Part shown: one piece after another, positions 7,728-16,803 of the stretch
Layout of the letters: each line of letters starts with the position of its first letter
Numbering within the stretch: position 1 is the stretch's first letter
Origin: Myxococcales bacterium UBA1238
GTDB taxonomy: Bacteria; Myxococcota_A; Bradymonadia; UBA7976; UBA1532
NCBI GenBank assembly: GCA_002309015.1
Contig: DBWM01000070.1
Span: forward strand, 48,712 to 112,711
Length of the DNA stretch: 64,000 nt
Direction of reading: 5' to 3'
Made by a program: the position numbers and the translations under genes
The notes under the pieces: model-generated
The model's database searches: none
Told to the model about the DNA's origin: nothing
The model's input: only the letters and a program-made list of their open reading frames with translations

Positions 7728-8862
7728 TCAGGTTTTGGCGTTGGGATCTTCGCCTGCGGTCATCAAAAGGAACGACTCGACGAGCTTGTCGAGATCGCCG
7801 TCGAGCACGCCTGCGGTGTCGCTGGTCTCATATCCCGATCGCAGATCCTTCACCATCTGGTAAGGCTGCAATACGTAGCTGCGAATCTGGCTTCCAAACT
7901 GGATATGGGCCTTTCCGGAGTAGAGCGCATCGCGTTCTTCGCAGCGTTTCGACATTTCGATCTGGTAGAGGCGGGCCTGCAAAAGCTTGAGGGCTTTGGC
8001 CCGGTTCTTGTGCTGGCTGCGCTCGGCCTGGCATTCGACCACCACACCCGATGGGATATGCGTCAAACGCACCGCGGAGTTCGTCTTGTTGACGTGCTGA
8101 CCGCCGGCGCCCGACGAGCGGAACGTCGCCATCTCGATATCGGCTTCGTTGATGTCGATGTGGATCGAATCGTCGACTTCGGGCAGCACGGAAACCGCCG
8201 CGAAGCTCGTGTGACGGCGCTTTTGCGAATCAAAAGGCGAGATCCGGACCAACCGGTGCACGCCGTTTTCGGCCTTGAGGTATCCGAAGGCGTACTCACC
8301 CTCGACTTCGATGGTGGCCGACTTGATCCCGGCTTCTTCACCCGCAAGGTAGTTCGTCAGTTCGACGTTCCAGCCCTTGCGCTCACCGTAGCGCGTCAGC
8401 ATGCGCAGGATCATGTTCGCCCAGTCCTGGCTTTCGGTGCCGCCGGCGCCCGAGTTGATCTCGATGAAGCAGTTGCCCTTGTCGAGCGGGCCGCCGAGCA
8501 TGCGCTCGAACTCCATCTTGTCGAGTTTCTGGGACGCTTCGTCGACGGATCCCTGCGCTTCGAGCAAAAGATCGGCGTCGTTTTCTTCCTCGGCCATTTG
8601 GATCATGACTTCGGCGTCGCTCAGATGGCCCTCAACGCGATCGAGCTTGTCGATGCTGTCTTTCAGCTGGGATCGCTCGCTCAGCAAAGCCTGGGCTTTT
8701 TCCTGATTGTTCCAAAAGGCGGGATCTGCGCTCAGATGATCGAGCTCTGCAATGCGTTCGCGTTTGGCTCGGGCGTCAAAGATACCTCCCGAGTTCGAGG
8801 AGGCGCGAACGGAGCGCGTTGATGCGCCCGTTTAATTCAGCTGCGCGGGGTGCGTCGGCCAT
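7728..8862 (-). CDS. prfB: Peptide chain release factor 2, made by programmed +1 frameshift
   Basis: RF2 terminates translation at UGA and UAA. A 28-codon first part starts at the ATG at 8862 (AGGAG 6 bases upstream) and ends at an in-frame TGA (8776-8778). The rest continues in the +1 frame from GAC at 8777 to the stop at 7728, giving about 377 residues, close to the E. coli length of 365. The junction CTT-TGA-C with an upstream Shine-Dalgarno-like GGGAGG is the classic RF2 autoregulatory recoding site, so this is not a pseudogene. The class I motifs are intact: SPF in RISPFDSQKRRHTSF and GGQ in SGAGGQHVNKT. Low RF2 lets the ribosome pause and slip; high RF2 terminates at the TGA. Confidence 0.96.
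8775..8790 (-). promoter_or_regulatory. prfB recoding site (SD-like stimulator, CTT slip codon, TGA)
   Basis: On the minus strand the site reads GGGAGG-TAT-CTT-TGA-C. Peptidyl-tRNA-Leu on CTT slips to TTT, the T of TGA is skipped and GAC is read next. The spacing of the SD-like element from the slip codon matches the known RF2 arrangement. Confidence 0.95.
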
Positions 8863-9390
8863 GCCAATCTCCTGGGTTAACGATGCGGCGGGCTTATAAA
8901 CGACCTGAGGTCCAAAGGCAAAGGGGATCTGGAGATTCGCGGCGCATTTCGGGCATTCCGGGCGTTCAGAAGGCTTGAAAGCCCTCGATTTTCCCATCAA
9001 AATCCGGAAGTAAGCTTGGCTTGAAGCCCCAAAAGCTTTGATACGAGCGAGCCATTTGCATTGTTATGGGGTTTGGGAAGAGCGGAATGGCTTTCAAAGA
9101 AGAAAAGGATCATGCGTTGAAGATAAAACGAAGCTTGCGATGCCATGAATGCTTTCTCCTTTTGAGAGAAAACATTCGATCATTGGGCATGAAGCTTTGC
9201 TTTTATGGGGTTCAGCGGATCCTTGGGACGCACAACATTTTGCTCTTCAGAAGTCCACCGGTTTCTGCTTGGTTAACGATGCATTTTTGCCGCACCGCGA
9301 TGAGGTGCTGAGCGAGAAAGACGCAATCATGCTTTTTGCATTTGAGCTTTGATTGCGGACTGAAAAGCATGCAAATGCGGGAGAAAACAA
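8863..9390. other. Intergenic region between divergent genes, nothing recognised
   Basis: About 530 bases between prfB (minus) and the protease gene (plus). It should hold promoters for both. It is richer in A and T than the flanking genes and has several short ORFs that lack Shine-Dalgarno sites and recognisable content. Confidence 0.5.
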
Positions 9391-11481
9391 ATGCGCTCTC
9401 ACATCGGACTCTTCCTTGCAGCCTGTGCAGCCTTTTCTGCCTGTCATTCCAACGAATCGACCGAAAAATATACCGTAGATACCCGGAGCTATAACATCGT
9501 TCATGGCTCGCGGGACTTCGATCCCTCGATCGTCAATCTCACGAGCGGGCAGCTGCTGGCTTTGGGTTATCTGCATCATTATGGCACTCCTGAGAAAGAA
9601 TTCTGTACGGGGACCATCATCACGCCATGGCTGGTGGTGACGGCACGTCACTGTGTTCACGACGATAAAAACTGCAGTGACGATGAGACTCAGGAAGTGA
9701 TCACAGACGGGGATTGCGAACCCGATACCGAGCCTGACGAAATTCAGTTCTCCATCGGGCAATATACCAACAGGAGTCCCACCTATACCTTTGATGTTCA
9801 GCAGATCTACTACAACATGAAAGCCGACGCGGCCCTGCTGGTTTTGTCGGAGGATGCGACGCAGGCGGTTCGCGGTTTAACGCCGATTCCCTTTAACCGT
9901 GAGGGCGACAGCGCCCTGCGGCAGCAGAAGGGGAAGAAGGTTCAGGTTGCAGGCTATGGCAACAATGAAGGCAATCATGGCTCGGATTACAACAACGGTC
10001 GCTTCTTTGCCGAAGTCAGGCTGACGGATTTCGATGACAAGGAGATCACGGTTGATGGTGAAGGCGAGGAAGGGATTTGCGATGGGGATTCCGGTGGCCC
10101 CTGCATGTGGACCATCAATGGTTCGGTCGCTGTGGTCGCAGTCGAGTCTCGTGGCTCGTATAGCTGCGTTGATGATGATCAGATGACCCGACTCGACAAA
10201 CTTGCCAATTGGATCGATCACCGTGACCCTGAGAAGGATGTCAGCTCATGTGGCATTCCCAACGAGGGATATTGTGAAGGCAACGTCGCTTATTGGTGTG
10301 ATGAAGAGACAGAAACCATTTATGAAAGAAATTGTTTTAGGGATAACTCCACCTGCGTTCACAGGGATGACGGCTATGGTAACTATTGCGAATCGATAGC
10401 AGACCAATGTGCGGGCCTTGAATATGAAGGTGTTTGTGTGGGCAATGCGGTGCTCTATTGCTATGAACATCAGGTGAAAGCGCTCTTTTGCGACGATGGA
10501 AAAGTATGCGGGTATAATGAAGAGACAGGATACGATTGTCTCTCATATGGGGTTCAGGATACTTCCTGCGGGACTCTGACCGAAGTGGGCGCTTGTTATG
10601 GGGAGCAGGCCGTATGGTGCTCAGATGGCACCGTCTATACCGAAAACTGCGATGACTTCAATAACATCTGTGCGCTGACAGATAACGGTTTTCGCTGCAG
10701 ACCAGCGGTTGATTGCGGGAGCTTGTTCAGAACCTATCGCTGCGAGGGTGATGTTATCGTCACCTGCGATCCGGATTATGGCGAATACCGCGAGGATTGC
10801 GGTGAGCTTGGTATGACTTGTGCCGGCGAGGCCGATTCCTTCGAATGCGTGGAGCGGGAGGATGCCGGAGTAGATGCCGGTTTAGACGACGGCGGCACGA
10901 GCGATTCGGGTCCTGAGCAGGATGGAGATGTGATCGATTCCGGACCGCAGGACAGCGAAGTCATAGACGCATCGGTCAACCATTGCGAGGGCATTTCTGA
11001 ATACGGCATTTGCGATCAGAACCTGCTCAAATGGTGCGAGCGAGGCGAGATTCACACCGCTGACTGCACCGTAAGAGATCAAGTCTGCGGATACGATCAA
11101 TCGCTCAAACGCTATCGTTGTCTCAATGGCGGCGGAGATGGCGGTTCTGGCGGCGGAGAAGCGGGTTCTGGTGGCGGACAAGGCGGGGCTGGCGGCGGAC
11201 AAGCGGGAGCTGGTGGCGGAGAAGCGGGTTCCGGTGGCGGACAAGCGGGAGCTGGTGGTGGAGAAGCGGGAGCTGGCGGCGGAGCTGCAGGTGCTGGCGG
11301 ATCCTCAACAGAAATCCCTTCGGGAGATCCCGACAGCGGTGTCGGCGGACGACATAATGAACCCGATGCCAACGCGATGGGCTGCTCGGCAACGCCCGGA
11401 TCCTCCAATGGATTCTTGGGCATCCTCCCGCTTTTAGGACTGCTTGGACTCCGAAGAAAGCAGCCTTCCTCCCGCAGGTAA
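9391..11481 (+). CDS. Trypsin-like serine protease, surface lipoprotein with Cys-rich repeats and MYXO-CTERM-like tail
   Basis: A 696-residue exported protein. The signal peptide ends in a lipobox-like FSAC (Cys18). The chymotrypsin-fold domain (about 35-275) carries the triad His87 (VTARHC), Asp146 (ADAAL) and Ser234 (CDGDSGGP), so it should be active. It is followed by about five Cys-rich units of 50 residues with a C..G...C.....WC pattern, an Asp-rich linker, another Cys unit (CEGISEYGICDQNLLKWCE), a Gly/Ala repeat made of 21-base units, and a C-terminal anchor: GCSATPG, a hydrophobic stretch, then LRRK. GGGAG lies 7 bases before the ATG. The same Cys unit and anchor recur in the pseudogene at 16804-18028, linking the two. 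It probably acts at the cell surface; substrate unknown. Confidence 0.9.
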   Translation: MRSHIGLFLAACAAFSACHSNESTEKYTVDTRSYNIVHGSRDFDPSIVNLTSGQLLALGYLHHYGTPEKEFCTGTIITPWLVVTARHCVHDDKNCSDDETQEVITDGDCEPDTEPDEIQFSIGQYTNRSPTYTFDVQQIYYNMKADAALLVLSEDATQAVRGLTPIPFNREGDSALRQQKGKKVQVAGYGNNEGNHGSDYNNGRFFAEVRLTDFDDKEITVDGEGEEGICDGDSGGPCMWTINGSVAVVAVESRGSYSCVDDDQMTRLDKLANWIDHRDPEKDVSSCGIPNEGYCEGNVAYWCDEETETIYERNCFRDNSTCVHRDDGYGNYCESIADQCAGLEYEGVCVGNAVLYCYEHQVKALFCDDGKVCGYNEETGYDCLSYGVQDTSCGTLTEVGACYGEQAVWCSDGTVYTENCDDFNNICALTDNGFRCRPAVDCGSLFRTYRCEGDVIVTCDPDYGEYREDCGELGMTCAGEADSFECVEREDAGVDAGLDDGGTSDSGPEQDGDVIDSGPQDSEVIDASVNHCEGISEYGICDQNLLKWCERGEIHTADCTVRDQVCGYDQSLKRYRCLNGGGDGGSGGGEAGSGGGQGGAGGGQAGAGGGEAGSGGGQAGAGGGEAGAGGGAAGAGGSSTEIPSGDPDSGVGGRHNEPDANAMGCSATPGSSNGFLGILPLLGLLGLRRKQPSSRR
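11128..11301 (+). repeat. In-frame 21-base tandem repeat coding for Gly/Ala/Ser linker
   Basis: About eight imperfect copies of GGCGGAGAAGCGGGTTCTGGT-type units encode G-G-[EQ]-[AG]-G-[AS]-G heptads between the last Cys-rich unit and the C-terminal anchor of the protease. A variable-length spacer is likely. Confidence 0.8.
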
Positions 11482-11776
11482 ACGCCTTCCTCTTAAAGCC
11501 TTCCTGAAATCCTCCCTGAAAATCCATTCATTTTAACCCCTGCACGATCGAATGATGCCTTTACCGCGATGCGATCGCCTTTTTGGAAGGATCGCGTCTT
11601 GCTGCAGAAGGATCGAAACGCAGTCCTGCAACGATTGAATCATCGTCAGCGAGAAATGGATCCTCTGGCGAGCATGATCGCATCGCTGTGGAAAGCGATC
11701 ACGTCATAGCCGTGTGAAGAGTGAATCGATGCGGAGAAGAAAGGCGGGATGCTTTGGGCAGGATCGAATGATGATC

Positions 11777-13021
11777 TCAGAATCCGGGGGCCGGGAAGGC
11801 GGTACAAAGGGCTTTCACGTCGGCTCGAATCTTTTGAGCCAAAGCTTCATCTTCGGGCTTCTGAATGATCTGATCGATCCAGTCGGCGAGGCGAAGCATT
11901 TCATCTTTGCCCATGCCCCGGCTGGTGATCGCGGGCGTTCCGATGCGAATCCCGCTGGGATCGAAAGGTCCGCGCTTGTCGAACGGAACGCTGTTGGCGT
12001 TGCAGACGATCCCCGCGCGCTCTAATGCGGTGGCTGCCACCTTGCCCGCAATGTCCTTGTTCGTTAAGTCGATGAGCATCAGGTGGTTATCGGTGCCGCC
12101 TGAAATCAGGTTAAACCCGTGCTCCATCAGCCTCGATGCCAAAACCTTGGCGTTATCAACGATTTGATGCGCGTAAGCTTTGAATTCATCCGTCGCCGCT
12201 TCCTTAAGGGCAACGGCAATCGCTGCGGTCGTATGGTTGTGAGGACCCCCTTGCATGCAGGGAAAGACCGCTCTGTCGATGTCCTTCTTCAGATCCTTCC
12301 TGCACAAGATCAGGCCCCCTCGCGGACCACGAAGGGTTTTATGCGTCGTGGTGGTGACGACATCGGCGTAAGGCAATGGACTCGGGTGCGCGCCTCCCGC
12401 CACAAGCCCCGCGATATGCGCCATATCGACCATCAGCTTTGCTCCCACCTCGTCGGCGATTTGTTTGAATGCTGCAAAATCGATGATCCGGGGATAAGCC
12501 GAGGCCCCGCAGACGATGATCTTGGGATGATGCTCTTTTGCGAGCTGCTCCACCTGATCCATGTCGATGCGCCCATCGCTCTCGCGGACGCCATATTGGT
12601 AGGATTTAAAGAAGGTCCCCGAAGCGGTGATCGGCCATCCATGGGTCAAATGCCCGCCATGAGGCAATGCCATCGAAACCATGCAGTCACCGGGCTTCAT
12701 CAATGCAAAATAGGTGGCGAGGTTGGCCGGCGATCCTGAGTAGGGTTGAACGTTTGCATGCTCCGCCCCAAACAGATCCTTGGCGCGCTTGATCGCGATC
12801 CTTTCGATCGCATCGATGTTTTCCTGTCCGTTGTAGTACCGTTTGCCCGCGTAGCCCTCACTGTACTTGTTCGTGAGTATGCTGCCGGTAGCTTCCATGA
12901 CCGCCTTTGAGGCGTAGTTCTCCGAAGGGATCAGGCGCAGCACATCCTGTTGTCTTGCGGTCTCTTTATCGATCAGTTCGGCGATCTCGGGATCTTCATT
13001 CCAAAGAGAGGATTGCATCAT
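11777..13021 (-). CDS. glyA: Serine hydroxymethyltransferase
   Basis: A 414-residue PLP enzyme converting serine and tetrahydrofolate to glycine and 5,10-methylene-THF. The length is typical. The PLP-lysine motif TTTTHKTLRGPRGG is intact, as are SENYAS near the N-terminus, YSGSPANLA, VDMAHIAGLVA and the C-terminal GTPAITSRGMG. A longer in-frame start at 13108 exists, but the start at 13021 (or the adjacent ATG at 13018) follows AAGGAAG, and the protein then begins like other GlyA proteins. It is transcribed alone, divergently from the S49 peptidase gene. No riboswitch-like leader was recognised in the 190 bases between them. Confidence 0.96.
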   Translation of the reverse strand: MMQSSLWNEDPEIAELIDKETARQQDVLRLIPSENYASKAVMEATGSILTNKYSEGYAGKRYYNGQENIDAIERIAIKRAKDLFGAEHANVQPYSGSPANLATYFALMKPGDCMVSMALPHGGHLTHGWPITASGTFFKSYQYGVRESDGRIDMDQVEQLAKEHHPKIIVCGASAYPRIIDFAAFKQIADEVGAKLMVDMAHIAGLVAGGAHPSPLPYADVVTTTTHKTLRGPRGGLILCRKDLKKDIDRAVFPCMQGGPHNHTTAAIAVALKEAATDEFKAYAHQIVDNAKVLASRLMEHGFNLISGGTDNHLMLIDLTNKDIAGKVAATALERAGIVCNANSVPFDKRGPFDPSGIRIGTPAITSRGMGKDEMLRLADWIDQIIQKPEDEALAQKIRADVKALCTAFPAPGF

Positions 13022-13214
13022 GTCTTCCTTATGAATCCGGGTTGATGAAACGGGTTTGCGGTCGATGCCGGCCAAAGGCTTGTTAGCACCCTTCATGACC
13101 GGGAACAACTGCGAGTTTGAATGCGATTGCCCTCAAAGATCTCCCCAAGGGCGCGCGCATTGTGATAAAAGCCCTTCTTTTGAAACGCCGTTTGGGGCGC
13201 GGTAAAAAGGCGTT

Positions 13215-14300
13215 GTGCCCCCAAAAGAAAGCTTGCCCGCTGTGAACGAACAGAACGACCCTCAATCTCAACCTGTTGATTCTGAACCGCTTTTTCATGG
13301 TGCCCTGCGCTTTGAGCCGCCGCCTCCGCCTAAAAACCGGGGGCTCGGCTGCCTCATCCTGCTGCTTTTGCTGCTCGCGGGATTCGGCCTTGCGGGCATG
13401 GTGCTCGTGTTCGTTCAACAACCCTCTTCCGGGCGCGATTTGATCGAAACTTACGTTTCCGGCGATCTCAAGGCGGAGCGCAAACTCGTGCAAATCGAAT
13501 TGCGCGGCGCCATGCTCGACGGCGGCAGTTCCCTTCGCAAAGGCGTCACCCGAAACACCCTCGCCATGCTCGACGCCGCTTTGGAAGATCCCGCGGTTGC
13601 GGGCGTGATGCTCACCATCGATTCTCCCGGAGGATCGGTGACCGATGCCGAATTGATCCACCAGCGCATCGAGCGCCTTCGCGCCAAGCGGAAACCGGTC
13701 GTGGTTCAAATGGGCGATATCTGCGCATCGGGCGGCTACTATGTGGCCTGCGCCGCAAACGAGATTGTCGCTCTGCCCACCACCGTCACGGGCAGCATCG
13801 GCGTATTGGTGCAAAGCATCAACGTGAGCCGCTTTTTGGACGAACACGGCGTTTCGGACGTCTCGATCGCTTCCGGCAAACATAAAATGATGATGAGCGC
13901 GACGCGGCCCGTAAACGAGGAATCGGCGGCGCTGCTTCAGGAAGTGGTGGACGAACTCTTTGCGCGCTTTGTGGATCTCATCGTGGAAGGCCGCAACCTC
14001 GATCGCGAAAAGCTGCTGGAGATTGCCGACGGTCGTCTGCTGACGGCGACCAAAGCCCGGGAAGCCGGTCTGATCGATGCGATCGGGTATCCCGAAGAAG
14101 CGCTCAACCGCCTGCGCGATAAGGCCGAAGGGCAGTCGTTTAAGGTGGTGCGCTACGAGGAACCCGCTTCGCTTTTGGACTGGACGCATTTTTTCCCCAT
14201 GTCGCAAAGCAATCCTCTGATTCAAATGTTTGCGGCGCCGCGTCCCATGGTGCTTTACGGACCGATCGCTTTGCCCGCATCTGCACCGCTTTGGCCTTAA
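13215..14300 (+). CDS. sppA: Signal peptide peptidase A-type membrane serine protease (S49)
   Basis: A 361-residue single-domain S49 peptidase that degrades leftover signal peptides or membrane proteins at the cytoplasmic membrane. A Pro-rich cytoplasmic start is followed by one membrane segment (about 44-67, GCLILLLLLLAGFGLAG) and the protease domain with IDSPGGSV, the nucleophile serine in CASGGYY (Ser172) and the general-base lysine in the GKHKMMMS region (Lys224 by comparison with the Bacillus enzyme). The start is a GTG at 13215; a second GTG at 13242 is possible, and neither has a strong Shine-Dalgarno. The size matches short Bacillus-type SppA rather than the double-length E. coli form. 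Confidence 0.92.
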   Translation: MPPKESLPAVNEQNDPQSQPVDSEPLFHGALRFEPPPPPKNRGLGCLILLLLLLAGFGLAGMVLVFVQQPSSGRDLIETYVSGDLKAERKLVQIELRGAMLDGGSSLRKGVTRNTLAMLDAALEDPAVAGVMLTIDSPGGSVTDAELIHQRIERLRAKRKPVVVQMGDICASGGYYVACAANEIVALPTTVTGSIGVLVQSINVSRFLDEHGVSDVSIASGKHKMMMSATRPVNEESAALLQEVVDELFARFVDLIVEGRNLDREKLLEIADGRLLTATKAREAGLIDAIGYPEEALNRLRDKAEGQSFKVVRYEEPASLLDWTHFFPMSQSNPLIQMFAAPRPMVLYGPIALPASAPLWP

Positions 14301-14383
14301 ACCTGTTCCGATCGATCGCCCCGCAGCTGTTGAATGAGGCCGCAATCTGTGGCGAAGGCGGGCGATCACTTTAAGGAGAATCT

Positions 14384-15187
14384 GTGAAACTCCATCTTTT
14401 TTGCCCCGGGCATGTGGGGCAGCTTGCCAACTATTGGAAGCGCTTCGATTTCATTGAGGTGCAGAAGCCCGCACAAGGGATCTCGACGCGCGTGCTTTCC
14501 AAATGGCGCCGCGAAGCGCCCGAACATTGCCAGTTTGTAGCGGTGGCTTCCCTAGAACTCGGTCGTACGGGGTTTGTGGGCGAAAAAGCCGAAGAGCTCT
14601 GGAAAGAGGCGCTGGCCGACGTGAAGGCGCTGAAGGCACCCGTATTATTATTGCGCACCGATGCGTCCTTCAGGCCTTCGACCCAAAACCGCGATGCGAT
14701 CGTAAAATTCTTTGAAACCCACAAGGCGCCCTGTGTAGTGGCCTGGGCTCCCGAAGGTTTGTGGGAGATGACCGATGAAGACACGATCGCGCTCTGCGAG
14801 CGTGCGGGCCTGCTGCCTGTGATCGATCCCTTAAGCCTCGACGACGATGAGGAGCCGCCTGCAGGTCGCCTGTTCTACTGGCGCCTGATGGGCCGGAAGG
14901 GGATGACCGCGAGGTTCAGCGATTTTGACTTTGATCGCCTGCTCGGTTACTGCGAAGGTCGCGAAGAAGGATACATCGCCTTGACGGCCCCCCAAATGAT
15001 GCGGGATGCTGCGCGCCTTGGCGTGATCGCCCGTCAGGAATGCGGCGACGCAGAGGATGAGGACGCCGACGACAGCCTGGAGTCCGCCTTTGGCGCAGGC
15101 GAAGAAGACGAAGACGACAGTATGGACGATGCGGATGAAGCCGGTTTTGACGACGGCTTCGATGATGGTGAGGACGACGAAGAATGA
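14384..15187 (+). CDS. DUF72 family protein with acidic C-terminal tail
   Basis: A 267-residue cytosolic protein. The first 210 residues match the TIM-barrel-like DUF72 (YecE) family: an FDFIEVQ strand, W...AP..C.FVAVAS, LLLRTD..FRPS, and a late FYWRLMG strand. The last 50 residues are a nearly pure Asp/Glu tail, not part of the family. The GTG start has AAGGAG 5 bases upstream. The stop overlaps the kinase start by four bases (ATGA), so the two are translationally coupled and may act together. The function of DUF72 is not known to me. Confidence 0.85.
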   Translation: MKLHLFCPGHVGQLANYWKRFDFIEVQKPAQGISTRVLSKWRREAPEHCQFVAVASLELGRTGFVGEKAEELWKEALADVKALKAPVLLLRTDASFRPSTQNRDAIVKFFETHKAPCVVAWAPEGLWEMTDEDTIALCERAGLLPVIDPLSLDDDEEPPAGRLFYWRLMGRKGMTARFSDFDFDRLLGYCEGREEGYIALTAPQMMRDAARLGVIARQECGDAEDEDADDSLESAFGAGEEDEDDSMDDADEAGFDDGFDDGEDDEE

Positions 15188-16653
15188 CGGTGAGCGTTCC
15201 GCGCCATGTGGGTGCGTACAGCATTGAGCGCAAACTCGGGATCGGCGGCATGGGTGTGGTCGCATACGGCCGTCACCAGTTCCTCGGCAGAGAGGCGGCG
15301 ATCAAGCTGCGCATGCGCGGAGCGAATGCACAATATGGTCTTCCGGGTACGGACGATCCGCTTCTGGACGAGCGCTTTCGTCAGGGCGCGCGCCTGCAGG
15401 GGCATTGCGAGCATCCCCAAATCTGTCGCCTGTTCGATTATCTCGAGTCCGACGGCTGGCAGGCTTTGGTGATGGAATATTTGCCGGGCGGCACCATCGA
15501 GGATGCGTTGCGGGAGGCGGGCGGTCCTCTGCCGATTCCCTTTGCGATCGAAGTGGCGCTCTACGCCTCGCAAGCCCTCGCTTTCATTCACAAAAAGGGT
15601 ATCGTTCACCGCGATGTGAAGCCGGGCAACCTCATGCTGCGCGAGCGCACCGATCCGCAATCTGTCAAGCTGACCGATTTTGGGATCGCCAAATGCGTCG
15701 ACTGCGATCCGGGGCTCACCGTAGATGGGGCCAACGTGGGCACGCTTTGGTACATGGCGCCGGAGCAGTTTAACGGCGAGGCCGCAACGCCTTTGGCCGA
15801 TGTCTATTCTTTGGGTGCGACCCTGTACGAGATGCTGACGGGGCATATTCCCTTTAAGCAGGCGGATTCCGCAGAGATCTTCAGGCGTTTTGTGGATGGT
15901 GAGCCGCCGCCGCCGCTGCGCGAGCTGAATCCCAACGTTGCGCCCATGCTCGCGGCGCTGGTGGAAGCGGCCCTCGCATTAAATGTGGAAGAGCGTTTGC
16001 CTTCGGCGGAAGCGATGGGCTGCATGTTGTGGATGTTGCGGCGCAAATCGCGTGTCGATCCCGAAGAGCGCGCATGGCGGGCGTATTTTCAGTCGTCGGA
16101 GGGTCGCAATTTGCGATCGGGCATCGATAACCAGCTCACCCTGTCTTCCGTAGGCTGGAGTCAGATGTTTGACGAAGTGGAGCGCGACATCGATGCGTTG
16201 AAGCGCTCGCCGAGCATGTCGATCGCGCCGGTGCAGAGGCCGTTGTCGATGCCGTTGCCCCGTTTGCCGCGACCGCCCACGAGATCGCTGCCGCCTCTGT
16301 CGGTGCCGCCTCCGGCGCAAAGCCTGTCGGGAGAAGGGGATCCGGGTGATACCCTGGAGACAAGCTCTGCGGCTTTGGGGTTGCAGGCGTTTGAGGGTGA
16401 GCCTTCAAGATCGGGAGCGGCGTTTAAGCCTTTGCGTTCGGTGAGCGAGAACGTGCAGCTGCGGGCCAAACTCGAAGAGCGCCTGCATCAGCAGGAGTTG
16501 CACGATCAGCTGCAGTCTTCGGTCGAGGCCCGCGATCCTTTGGTGCTTTGCGACAACAACGATCTCGGGGATCGCTCGATCCATGTGGGCGATTTTATTA
16601 TGCCAGGCGAGCTCAGTCTCAATGCAGCGCGCAACTCTGGCAGCGACAAATAG
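15184..16653 (+). CDS. Hanks-type serine/threonine protein kinase, soluble
   Basis: A 489-residue eukaryotic-like kinase. Motifs in order: Gly-rich loop GIGGMG (about 19-24), Lys41 in AAIKLR, HRDVKPGN with Asp144, DFG with Asp165, and MAPEQ (about 192-196). All key residues are present, so it should be active. There is no membrane segment and no PASTA or other sensor domain. The C-terminal 190 residues are low-complexity, Pro/Ser-rich, with a short charged helix (LRAKLEERLHQQELHDQ). It is co-translated with the DUF72 gene upstream. Cytosolic kinases of this kind are abundant in Myxococcota. Substrate unknown. Confidence 0.94.
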   Translation: MTVSVPRHVGAYSIERKLGIGGMGVVAYGRHQFLGREAAIKLRMRGANAQYGLPGTDDPLLDERFRQGARLQGHCEHPQICRLFDYLESDGWQALVMEYLPGGTIEDALREAGGPLPIPFAIEVALYASQALAFIHKKGIVHRDVKPGNLMLRERTDPQSVKLTDFGIAKCVDCDPGLTVDGANVGTLWYMAPEQFNGEAATPLADVYSLGATLYEMLTGHIPFKQADSAEIFRRFVDGEPPPPLRELNPNVAPMLAALVEAALALNVEERLPSAEAMGCMLWMLRRKSRVDPEERAWRAYFQSSEGRNLRSGIDNQLTLSSVGWSQMFDEVERDIDALKRSPSMSIAPVQRPLSMPLPRLPRPPTRSLPPLSVPPPAQSLSGEGDPGDTLETSSAALGLQAFEGEPSRSGAAFKPLRSVSENVQLRAKLEERLHQQELHDQLQSSVEARDPLVLCDNNDLGDRSIHVGDFIMPGELSLNAARNSGSDK

Positions 16654-16711
16654 AGCGCGTTATCGGGCGGCGTTCCGCGTGTAAGCAGTTTTCCGGGCAA
16701 AAAACGCGAGC

Positions 16712-16770
16712 CGGATTGAATCAATCCGCAATATTCGACATCACGTAAAAATTCCATATGCCTCGTGATG
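16712..16770. promoter_or_regulatory. Two inverted repeats upstream of the surface-protein pseudogene
   Basis: GGATTGA-A-TCAATCC (16713-16727) is a perfect 7-bp-arm palindrome. CATCACG (16739-16745) and CGTGATG (16764-16770) form a second inverted repeat with an 18-base loop. Both lie 35-90 bases before the start codon. They could be operators or a terminator-like stem for the kinase gene; no T-run follows. Confidence 0.35.
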
Positions 16771-16803
16771 ATTGCGAGGCTGAATTTTTTACAGGAGTGC
16801 TTG

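Noticed and set aside
7704..8822. Long plus-strand open frame (372 codons) opposite prfB
   Set aside because: It is a shadow of the conserved release factor gene on the other strand.
7728..8862. prfB as a frameshifted pseudogene or two separate genes
   Set aside because: The break coincides exactly with the known RF2 recoding signal CTT-TGA-C and its upstream SD-like element.
9066..9352. Short overlapping plus-strand frames between prfB and the protease gene
   Set aside because: Two overlapping frames of similar length with no ribosome binding sites; neither resembles a protein.
13083..14369. Long minus-strand open frame (428 codons) opposite the S49 peptidase gene
   Set aside because: It is antisense to a gene with clear catalytic motifs, and its translation is His/Arg-rich with no family resemblance.
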